A DNA stretch of 64,000 nucleotides. Origin: Cololabis saira (Eukaryota; Chordata; Actinopteri; Beloniformes; Belonidae). A program made the position numbers and the translations under genes. Shown here piece after piece: positions 56,340-64,000 of the stretch; position 1 is the first letter of the stretch; every line of letters begins with the position of its first letter. The stretch spans positions 2,200,501 through 2,264,500 of the forward strand of contig NC_084599.1 in assembly GCF_033807715.1 (NCBI RefSeq), read 5' to 3'. The notes below the pieces were generated by a model. It was not told the origin of the DNA, made no database searches, and saw nothing but the letters and a program-made list of their open reading frames with translations.

Positions 56340-56990
56340 ATTTAAGGCGCAATTTATGCCATTTCCATACATATGCCATACATCAAAATATGCGTCTCGA
56401 TCCTGCGACGATGCGCATTACTTTTCTCAGTCAAAAGCGTTACTGTGGCGACGATAGACGCGGAAAAGCGTGTCCCCCCTTCATCTGATTGGTCCATATT
56501 TGATAGTTCCTACTTTCTACCATAACTTTTGAATGGTTTGACATAGAGAGTCCTGGGTGGTGTCATCTGACTCGGTATTGAGTACTTGGCCTTCATTGGC
56601 TGAATTAGCCCCGCCCCTTCTTCTGATTGGTCAATATGTGATAGTTCCTACTTTCTGCCATAACTTTTGAATGGTTTGATATAGAGTCGTGGGTGGTGTC
56701 ATCGGACATGGTTTTGAGTCATTGACCATAATTGGTGCAAATTAGCCCCGCCCCTTCTTCTAATTGGTCGATATTTCATAGTTCCTATTTTCTGCCATAA
56801 CTTTTGAATGGCTTGACATAGAGAGTCGTGGATGGTGTCATTTCTGATATGCTTATTATGATAAGTTGAGTTTTATGTGAACAGCAAAGGCACTTTTTAT
56901 AGTATTAATGACCTAGCAATGTGGGGGGAACTCAGTGGTGGCCATGAGTGCGAGGGCACGTTCATCGCTGCTTGCAGCTTTAATTTAGTT
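56340..56990 (+). mobile_element. Hairpin-ended repeat, partial copy
   Basis: Three direct repeats of roughly 130 bp (TGATTGGTC...CATAACTTTTGAATGG at about 56480, 56618 and 56760). It ends TTCATCGCTGCTTGCAGC then TTTAATTTA. The GGGCCC end is missing. Confidence 0.7.
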
Positions 56991-58494
56991 TAACATTCAG
57001 CTTTGAAAATGCCATTATCAACTGGTAATTAAATAAATAGCTTGTAACAATAAAATCTGGAGGCGAGTGGCTTTACGCTGCAAACGTTTCCCAGAGTGAA
57101 ACACTGCATATTTAACAAAAATATTTTCAGCTCCATGACACTGACACAATTAGCAATTACGTTTCATATAGTATGTATTTTATTTTACATAAGCCCACAA
57201 GGGCCACGACTAATCAAGACTGAACACTAATGAAAATAGAGATTAAATGTTTACATTCATCATTCATTCATACCCAAATCTAATTTTGATAATTCATCTG
57301 TTATGTATACACAGTAGATCTTTTAACCACATTGACAGTCAAAGGTGCAAGTGAGGGCCAGTCCTGACTTGCCCAGAGAGCAGACATTCAAGAACTTGCA
57401 AGTTCTTGTCAAACAAGCCTTTAATTCGTTCAGTCAAGAAAGTAAATAGTAATTTTTCTAAAAACTCATTTGTAGTTTCTAATATGGAACAATCCATCTA
57501 ACATTGCTATAACTTAGTGATATTCTTATGAAAATATTGCCACTTATATCGAATCCATCATTCATCACAGCAATTTTATTTTGTCATTTAGAAAAGAGAT
57601 TCAGGAATTTTATGTGACCTTTCCTGCAAAGGTTGCACATTTTTTAGTTTAAAAATCATTTTTATTTATAACCTTATATGTATTCTGCCACCAATATAGA
57701 CTGAAGACTACCTTAGAATCAGATAACTGGCCATGATTGCTTGTGTGTATGTAGCCTAAGTGGTGCAACAGAGCAGATAATGGGAGGTAGTGATTGGAGA
57801 AATAGATGTATTTTCAAAAGTCACCTTGAGTATATAGGACTCATCATTCGAATGGATAGCACGCACATGCACATACCTGGAGCAACTGGCTAAGGTCAAC
57901 ACTAGGGGATGGATAGTCTACTGAATGATCTTTTACCATCATCATAACCACCACTGTTGAGAGGATGTCAATGCCTCTGTATATCACAGCCTATGGTTAT
58001 GTAGTATAATATAGTATGCGATTTGTACACATAACCACTACATTTTTTACTAGATGAAGCTCTGTAAGGTAATATCAACACCCACACATTCCTAGTGCAT
58101 TCACTTTGAATGGGTTGATATCTTGCTTTACCAAATTGAATTGTGGATGAGTTAAGTCGTTAAGCTACACTTAACGACAATGGTGTGTTCAAGAAGCAGC
58201 CAATTAGGCTGCTTGACTGATCATCCGTTTTTAAATATTATTTGGGAAGTGTGGCCTTTATTTGACGTTGAAGAGACAGAGAGCAGCCAAGATAGGAGGT
58301 TAACATCCAGCAAATGATCAAAGGTTGAGACTCAAACCTGGCTGAGCTGCAACAAGGAATTAGATCTCTCTATATGAGAAGCTTGCTCAGTTGGGAGTCC
58401 AGCTGGTGGTTTTTGATAATTACGTCAGTGATGTGACTTGTAAAGCTTGCTGTCACAGAAAAGCCTCCAATAAAATATCTTGCATGCAAGCTAT
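56991..58494. other. Unassigned sequence upstream of the proviral 3' LTR
   Basis: No gene recognised. It contains a perfect 20-bp palindrome at 57389-57408. Because the 5' LTR is outside the window, I could not check a target duplication next to 58494. Confidence 0.4.
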
Positions 58495-58548
58495 TGTTGA
58501 AGAATATTACAAAGTCCAGTTCAAGAGTCCGCTGTGGTATTGAGAGAT

Positions 58549-58554
58549 TTTATT
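58549..58554 (-). promoter_or_regulatory. LTR polyadenylation signal
   Basis: AATAAA on the minus strand (TTTATT on plus), about 80 nt downstream of the TATA-like TATAAG, giving a short R region. Confidence 0.75.
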
Positions 58555-58790
58555 CTAGCCGGCGTTCAGCTGACAGATACAGACAGTGTCTGGTTCGGTG
58601 GCTGACACCGAGTGAAATTGGAACAAGCTTCTTATACAAGAAGTTAAAGCAAGAATACACCAATCAGGCGAGAGACAAAAAGTAATTTACAGTCGGATGT
58701 GACTCGGGCCAAATGTCATTATCAGACATTTGTCATGACTGTCACAGACCTCCAAATCACCCCATAGGGTGCTCTCGTTGATTCAAATCT

Positions 58791-59045
58791 GTTTGAACCA
58801 ACTTCTGAGGTGTCGGGACCTTCACATGGGGTAGGAAATTGGAGTCTCAACAAAAGTTGTTGAGTCCAGTTGTCTGTTTGAGCCAACTTCCGAGGTGTCG
58901 GGACCTTCACATGGGGTAGGAAATTGGAGTCTCAACAAAAGTTGTTGAGTCCAGTTGTCTGTTTGAGCCAACTTCCGAGGTGTCGGGACCTTCACATGGG
59001 GTAGGAAATTGGAGTCTCAACAAAAGTTCTTGAGTCCAGTTCAAA
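58791..59045 (-). repeat. Three 85-bp direct repeats in U3
   Basis: Repeat starts (GTTTGA(A/G)CCAACTTC on plus) at 58791, 58876 and 58961. The second and third are nearly identical, and the first is more diverged. Repeats in U3 of simple retroviruses usually carry enhancer sites. I infer the same role here. Confidence 0.9.
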
Positions 59046-59102
59046 GCCCTGTAGGGGGTAGGGGCTGGAGCTTCCCATGACAATGTGGCTCGACAATTCA
59101 CA

Positions 59103-59130
59103 ATTTTTTTTTTTTTTTTTTTTTTTTCAC
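59103..59130 (-). promoter_or_regulatory. Polypurine-tract position, A homopolymer
   Basis: 24 uninterrupted A on the minus strand (T at 59104-59127), one base before U3, where the plus-strand primer should be. A tract without G is unusual and may reflect homopolymer expansion. Confidence 0.5.
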
Positions 59131-60657
59131 TTAAGTACAGTCAATCCCAATTTTGAACAGAAAGTCTGAATTTTCCTCCTCCACTGACGGTAGAGGTGGA
59201 ATTACAGTGGAGTACATGATTGTAGTAGTAGTTTGAGCCATACATATTTTGCAAGTGAACCTTAGACATGTAATCAGAAGCCAAATAACAATTAGGAGTA
59301 CAAACCCCAATAAAGCAAATTCAAATATCAAGTAACCAACGTGTCCTAACTGTTCTCTAAACCAACCAAACAAACTAGTCGTGACAGGTGTATGTAATGT
59401 GTTAGCAATGTTTTTCAAGTGATCTGTTATTTCTTGGATGGTGGCATTGTGGTTAGGTATAAAGGTACAGCATTCAGTTTTAATCACAGCACAAGTTCCC
59501 CCTTGAGAAGCTAATAAGTAGTCCAATGCAGCACGATTTTGCAAGGCCATCATCCTTACAGCAGTCATCTCTTGTGAAAGCATAGACATGCCCTTTGCTG
59601 TGGTATTTGCTAAGTCTTCAACTGCATGAGATAGGTCCCTTATCTGATCCAAAGCTGCCATGACTCCGTAATTTGGAACGAGGGCACCAAAAAATCTTGT
59701 CCATGGTGTTTGGGTGTGAGTGTACAATTCTCTTTTAACAATGCGAACTTTCGGTGGTACAGCGACGATTCTCATGGCTGGTACCACATGGCCCAGACCA
59801 CATATACCAGACCAATCGTTTGGAAGATATTCGTAAGCCTTCATGCCACAAATCCAGTAAACACCTTTTGGTAGAGGTATGGAACAGCGATTAACCATTG
59901 TAGCAAGGTAGTTATAATCTTTAATGGAATCGGGCAGTGGATTTTGGCTTGTTTTAGGCTTAACAAGCGGTTCTTCAGAAGGAGAGTATGTGGAGTCACA
60001 GTTTGATATTCCTAGGTGGATAGTTCCTTTGCCTTCAACACACCACTTTAATGTATTTGGGATCATGGTGAGGGTGAGAGGAATCGGTGTGCTGCAGGAA
60101 TAACAGCTAGTGTGAATTTTATCACAATACATTTGTCTCATTTGGGGGGGTTTGTGACATTTGCAATGCCCATAAGAGGAATTGAGGTTCAAAATGTAAC
60201 AGGTGTCACATGAAGTAATGGGCAGAGTCATTAATGGGAGTCCTTCTTTTGTGCTGTGTGGAATGAACCCACACACATAACAGTTATCAGGGTGTGGGCT
60301 ATTTTCAGCAACCATTTTTGCCAGTTGGAGGTATGTGTTTGTTGAGGGTTGTGTTTCATATATTTTAGGAGTTATTTTCTCCTGGTAAACGGTTAGGTCT
60401 CGTTTGTGGTGTTTGCAAGGGTGTCTGTTTTGTTCCTGCGACAGATGTGAGTGTTTTGGCGTGTATAATGCATCTGCTTCTGGGCCTCTGTGGCCTGCGC
60501 TGCTCCCCTGCTCCTCTGCCAGTCGTCGAAGTCTGGGGTGTTGAAGTTCATCTACTTCTGGGCTGTCCGAGCCTGCGTGGTTTCTTTCACTGGCTCCGAC
60601 GGTGGTGAGGACGAAGACCCCCAGGAAGAAGATGGTACCAGCTGGTTTCCGGTGCAT
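59131..60657 (-). CDS. env: ERV envelope glycoprotein (env), open
   Basis: 508 codons, intact. An N-terminal hydrophobic segment (about 8-21) fits a signal peptide. A surface-subunit CXXC motif (CYVC, 126-129) and a transmembrane-subunit CX6CC (389-397) are the pair that forms the labile disulfide in gamma-type envelopes. Lys-Arg at 308-309 is the likely subunit boundary, but the site is not a full consensus. A hydrophobic stretch follows at about 322-336, then a helical region and the immunosuppressive-like segment before CX6CC. A membrane anchor lies at about 440-465 with a short cytoplasmic tail. Its start overlaps the end of pol by 106 bp in another frame, so expression needs a spliced RNA. 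Role in viruses: receptor binding and membrane fusion. Host use is unknown. Confidence 0.88.
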   Translation of the reverse strand: MHRKPAGTIFFLGVFVLTTVGASERNHAGSDSPEVDELQHPRLRRLAEEQGSSAGHRGPEADALYTPKHSHLSQEQNRHPCKHHKRDLTVYQEKITPKIYETQPSTNTYLQLAKMVAENSPHPDNCYVCGFIPHSTKEGLPLMTLPITSCDTCYILNLNSSYGHCKCHKPPQMRQMYCDKIHTSCYSCSTPIPLTLTMIPNTLKWCVEGKGTIHLGISNCDSTYSPSEEPLVKPKTSQNPLPDSIKDYNYLATMVNRCSIPLPKGVYWICGMKAYEYLPNDWSGICGLGHVVPAMRIVAVPPKVRIVKRELYTHTQTPWTRFFGALVPNYGVMAALDQIRDLSHAVEDLANTTAKGMSMLSQEMTAVRMMALQNRAALDYLLASQGGTCAVIKTECCTFIPNHNATIQEITDHLKNIANTLHTPVTTSLFGWFREQLGHVGYLIFEFALLGFVLLIVIWLLITCLRFTCKICMAQTTTTIMYSTVIPPLPSVEEENSDFLFKIGIDCT

Positions 60658-63600
60658 GGCGGAGGAGTTGTTTTCTTGCAGTGGGATGCGTGGATCCAGA
60701 TTAGACGCCCCTCACACTTGACGGCGGTGTTGGTGGTGAGCAGGACGTGTTGAGGTTTAGACCAGCGAGGTTTCAGGGCGTTTTTCCGTCGGAACTCCCT
60801 GACACAGACCCAGTCGCCGGGTTGGAGGTTATGGCACGGTTTGTCACTAGGAGGAGACTGGACAGCTTTTACTTGTCTGTGGATTGACTGGACAGCAAAA
60901 GTTAGAGCAGAACAGAATGATATCATGGATTCATCCATGGCATGGAGGTCCATCTTTTTCATACATAGAACTGAATTACTTGGTATAGTCATAGGTCTAC
61001 CCGTAATAATTTCATGAGGTGTGAGTTTATGCTTCCTAACGGGTGTTGACCTCATCGACATTAGGGCCAAAGGCAACAACATTGTCCATTTTAGCCCAGT
61101 TTCAGCACACAGTTTGGCTAGTTTGTTTTTCAAGATGCCATTTTGTCTTTCAACTAGCCCTGCAGACTGCGGGTGGTATGGGCAATGCAGTCTCTGTTTA
61201 ATACCCAGTGATTTACAGAGTTCAGTCATTATTTGTCCAGTGAAATGAGTACCTCGGTCTGAGTTGATGCTGTGTGGAATGCCGAACCGTGGAACAATGT
61301 CTTTTAATAGGCATTTCACTACAGCAGTAGAGTCCGCCTTCCTGCAAGCCCAGGCTTCAGGCCAGTTTGAAAACATATCCACGCATACAAGAACATTTTC
61401 ATATCCCTCACATTTTGGCATATGAATAAAGTCTATTTGCAGAGCTTCAAAGGGTCCCCGTGGGGGGGGGTGTGTTGACAATGTTGTTTGTACTGTTTTC
61501 CCTGGGTTATGTTGTTGACAGATTAGGCATTGTTCACAATATTTTCTTGCATAGGATGTGAATCCTGGAGCATACCAGTCTTTCAACACTATCTGACACA
61601 TTCCCCCTTTGCTTACATGTGACAAACTATGTGACATGCGTGCTAGCCACGGGTACAAAGATGTGGGTGCAACAACGCGGCCGTCGTTGCTGACCCACAA
61701 ATTATTTACATTTTTACAACCATGGGAAAGCCACAATCTGTGCTCCTTCGCATCAGCAGTCTCTTGTAAGAGGGCTACATCATTAGGAGAAGCCAGATCG
61801 TTAGCGGGTATAGAAGGGCAGAGCTTTACATGGACAGGTAAGCCAAATTTGGCGGCTTCTTTTGCTGCATGGTCAGCCGAAGCATTGCCTAGTGAAACAG
61901 GGTCCTTGAATTTGGTGTGGGCTTCACATTTAACAACAGCAATAGATGAAGGTAGTTGACACGCTTCTAACAGTTCACCAATCAATTGACCATGTTTAAC
62001 GGGTGTCCCCGAAGATGTGATAAATCCTCGGTTCGCCCACAATATACTAAAATCATGTACACAACCAAAAGCATATCTGGAATCTGTATAGATCGTAACA
62101 GTTTTACCTTTTGCTAGTTGACAGGCTCTCATCAGTGCATATAGTTCAGCTACTTGGGCGGAGTTGGAGGAGGGCAGGGCGGCACTTTCAACAGTTGAGA
62201 AATTATCACAAATTGCATAACCTGCATATGGTATTCCATTTTCTCTATAAGCAGAGCCGTCAGTGAAGAAAACAAGATCAAAGTTAGAGAGTGGAGTTTC
62301 AGAAAGGTCGGGACGAGGTTTAGATGAACATGAGGTGACATCCATACAATTATGGGGTTCACCATCATCTTCGGTTGGAAGTAATGTAGCAGGGTTAAGG
62401 ATAGAACATCTTTTTAGTGTAATGTGTGGAGCAGTGAGAGTTAGTACGTATTTTGCTTCTCTTGTCCCTGTCACATGTCTATGTGCCTCTCTGGTAATCA
62501 GGGTGAGTGCATCGTGTGGGACCATGACTGTTAGTGGTGACCCTAAAACAATATCAGCAGATTTGTTGATAGCAAGTGCTGCTGCGGCTACGGCTTTGAG
62601 ACAAGGTGGAAGCCCTCTCTCGACGGGATCCAGTTTAGAGGAAAAGTACGCCACAGGTCTGTAAGCAGAGTTATGACGTTGAGTGAGAACAGATTGGGCA
62701 AATCCACATTTTTCATGTACAAAAAGAGTGAATGGTTGATTGTAGTCGGGAAGGCCGAGCGCAGGGGCAGATAGTAATGCCTGTTTTAACTTGTTAAAAG
62801 CATCGTCAGCTTGTTGTGACCAGGTTAAGGGCTGAGTGCAGTCTGAGGGTTTGCATATGTCTTGGAGTGGCATTGCAAGTGATGCATAATCCATTATCCA
62901 TTGTCTGCAATAGCCCGTCATACCTAAAAATGTCTTCATCTGTGACATAGTTGTGGGTTTGGGCATTTCTATTATAGATTTTATTCTGGAGGGAGTAAGG
63001 ACCCTTGTGGAGCCAGATAGTGTATGTCCCAAATACTGGACTTCATTCTGACACAGTTGAGCTTTCTTAAGTGAGGTTTTGTGGCCTTTGACAGCTAAAG
63101 CGTTGAGAAGGGTAACTGTGTCCATTTCGCATGCAGGGGCAGAGGGACTGGCTAAAAGTAAATCGTCAACATATTGAATCAGAGTGGAGCCTCCAGGAAA
63201 TGACACGTCTTTGAGGTCATTATTTAGAGCACGAGAAAAAATTGTAGGTGACTCAGTATACCCTTGGGGTAATCTGGTGAATGTGTATTGTTGTCCATCA
63301 TATGTAAATGCAAATAAATATTGGCTATCCTTATGTAGAGGGACAGAAAAGAATGCACTGCAAAGGTCCAACACAGTATAGTGGGTGGAATTGGCAGGTA
63401 TTGACGACAAAACTGTAGTAGGATTTGGAACTAAAGGGAAACGTGGGAGTACCACTTCATTTATAGCTCGTAGGTCCTGTACAAATCTATATTCTGGTTT
63501 ACCTGGTTTTTTAACAGGAAGTATAGGCGTGTTGCATGGACTATCACACGGCACTATTATTCCCTGGCTTAACAGAGATTGAACTATAGGGCGGATGCCC

Positions 63601-64000
63601 TCTCTCTTTTCCTGAGAAAGAGGATACTGTGAAATCTTTGGCAAAGAGACATTCTGTTTCAGCAATATCTGTACTGGTTCAGTAGATTTGATCAAACCAA
63701 TGTCATTAGAAGAAGAAGACCATACTGATGGGGGCACGCTGGACACTATTCTATCCTGTGTTTTCCCTTTTTCCGCATCCATCAGCTGGTTCTGATCTAT
63801 CAGAGCTGCTAGTACAGCGGTTGTGTTATCTTGGTTAGTCTCTAAAAAGATACCGTCTGGTGTGCAGTAAATGGTACAATTTAGTTTGCACAACAAGTCT
63901 CTCCCTAATAGATTTACAGGTGTGGTATCTGACAGCAGAAAGGAGTGAGAAGTTGTGAAGTTTGACATGCTTTCAGTAAACGGGCCTATAGATACTGTAG
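60552..64000 (-). CDS. pol: ERV pol: protease end, RT, RNase H and integrase (runs off window)
   Basis: Open for all 1148 visible codons and still open at 64000. The first Met (63968) is therefore not the true start, and numbering below counts from it. The protease tail (LLGRDLL) is at 20-26. RT: VLDLCSAFF with Asp 201, and YVDD at 266-269. RNase H: Asp 570 (FFTDGS), Glu 609, Asp 629 (YTDS), Asp 699. Integrase: zinc finger His 780, His 784, Cys 811, Cys 814; catalytic Asp 846, Asp 904, Glu 940, the last two 35 residues apart as in DD35E. A C-terminal GDWVCVREFRRK block is present. Motifs and the env overlap suit the gamma/epsilon group. No inactivating change is visible. The minus orientation matches the LTR and env. 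Gag and most of protease lie outside. Confidence 0.92.
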   Translation of the reverse strand, partial: TVSIGPFTESMSNFTTSHSFLLSDTTPVNLLGRDLLCKLNCTIYCTPDGIFLETNQDNTTAVLAALIDQNQLMDAEKGKTQDRIVSSVPPSVWSSSSNDIGLIKSTEPVQILLKQNVSLPKISQYPLSQEKREGIRPIVQSLLSQGIIVPCDSPCNTPILPVKKPGKPEYRFVQDLRAINEVVLPRFPLVPNPTTVLSSIPANSTHYTVLDLCSAFFSVPLHKDSQYLFAFTYDGQQYTFTRLPQGYTESPTIFSRALNNDLKDVSFPGGSTLIQYVDDLLLASPSAPACEMDTVTLLNALAVKGHKTSLKKAQLCQNEVQYLGHTLSGSTRVLTPSRIKSIIEMPKPTTMSQMKTFLGMTGYCRQWIMDYASLAMPLQDICKPSDCTQPLTWSQQADDAFNKLKQALLSAPALGLPDYNQPFTLFVHEKCGFAQSVLTQRHNSAYRPVAYFSSKLDPVERGLPPCLKAVAAAALAINKSADIVLGSPLTVMVPHDALTLITREAHRHVTGTREAKYVLTLTAPHITLKRCSILNPATLLPTEDDGEPHNCMDVTSCSSKPRPDLSETPLSNFDLVFFTDGSAYRENGIPYAGYAICDNFSTVESAALPSSNSAQVAELYALMRACQLAKGKTVTIYTDSRYAFGCVHDFSILWANRGFITSSGTPVKHGQLIGELLEACQLPSSIAVVKCEAHTKFKDPVSLGNASADHAAKEAAKFGLPVHVKLCPSIPANDLASPNDVALLQETADAKEHRLWLSHGCKNVNNLWVSNDGRVVAPTSLYPWLARMSHSLSHVSKGGMCQIVLKDWYAPGFTSYARKYCEQCLICQQHNPGKTVQTTLSTHPPPRGPFEALQIDFIHMPKCEGYENVLVCVDMFSNWPEAWACRKADSTAVVKCLLKDIVPRFGIPHSINSDRGTHFTGQIMTELCKSLGIKQRLHCPYHPQSAGLVERQNGILKNKLAKLCAETGLKWTMLLPLALMSMRSTPVRKHKLTPHEIITGRPMTIPSNSVLCMKKMDLHAMDESMISFCSALTFAVQSIHRQVKAVQSPPSDKPCHNLQPGDWVCVREFRRKNALKPRWSKPQHVLLTTNTAVKCEGRLIWIHASHCKKTTPPPCTGNQLVPSSSWGSSSSPPSEPVKETTQARTAQK

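Larger units (their letters stand above)
58495..59102 (-). repeat. ERV 3' LTR
   Basis: 608 bp, TGTTGAAGAATATT...GACAATTCACA on plus, so TG...CA. On the minus strand U3 starts TGTGAATTG directly after an A-run. It carries three 85-bp direct repeats, an inverted CCAAT element (CCAATCAGG on plus, 58661-58669), TATAAG near 58636 and AATAAA at 58554-58549, and ends at CA. The position after env and the TATA-to-polyA order fit a retroviral LTR. The matching 5' LTR lies outside the window. Confidence 0.8.

Noticed and set aside
60490..62664. Plus-strand frames opposite the provirus
   Set aside because: They lie opposite continuous pol and env frames and lack motifs.

Overview
The window looks like a transposon-dense, gene-poor stretch of a teleost fish genome. 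The evidence is the combination of Rex1, Rex3, an L2/Maui-type LINE, several hAT, piggyBac-like and Tc1 elements, tRNA-derived SINEs, a reduced gypsy element, a gamma/epsilon-type endogenous retrovirus (ERV) and many long dinucleotide microsatellites. No complete host gene is visible. The best hints of host sequence are a possible signal-peptide exon (22090-22120) and a CpG-rich promoter-like block (45179-45870).

Layout. 1-7800: AT-rich sequence with an old retroviral pol relic (692-1030), a Tc1 fold-back element (2941-3902) and a repeat family whose ends carry small hairpins (about 4144-6165; more copies near 12.3, 14.8, 20.7, 21.6, 36.6 and 56.7 kb). 7809-17555: a TTAA-flanked piggyBac-like element that hosts an 8.4-kb giant palindrome (9023-17439). 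The palindrome has ends CAACCC...GGGTTG, a 7-bp target duplication, arms of 4.5 and 3.8 kb and a 158-bp spacer. 18.2-23.2 kb: microsatellites, a short hAT element with a perfect 8-bp duplication, and a 19-bp minisatellite of about 48 units. 23.3-29.2 kb: a nearly complete L2-type LINE with four nested layers of insertion. 30-42 kb: a tRNA-type SINE, a hAT with two nested short elements, Tc1 and L2 scraps, and a Rex1 element (minus strand) broken by a SINE, an L2 tail and a 1.8-kb hAT.

42.6-45.1 kb: a decayed L2-like LINE on the minus strand. 45.2-45.9 kb: a CpG-rich block with YY1-, ZNF143- and CRE-like sites. 47.7-51.1 kb: a gypsy LTR element with two 205-bp LTRs and a gag joined directly to mid-RT. 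51.1-55.8 kb: an inverted-repeat DNA element interrupted by an essentially full-length Rex3 lying between two (TA)n runs. 58.5-64 kb: the 3' portion of an ERV on the minus strand, with the 3' LTR, an open env and an open pol that runs off the window edge.

The genes do not form a host pathway; they are replication genes of separate selfish elements. Relative ages can be read from the nesting: L2, then an L2 tail, then a piggyBac-like element, then an RTE tail; and Rex1 before its hAT. All family names come from protein motifs, terminal sequences and target duplications seen here, without database searches.
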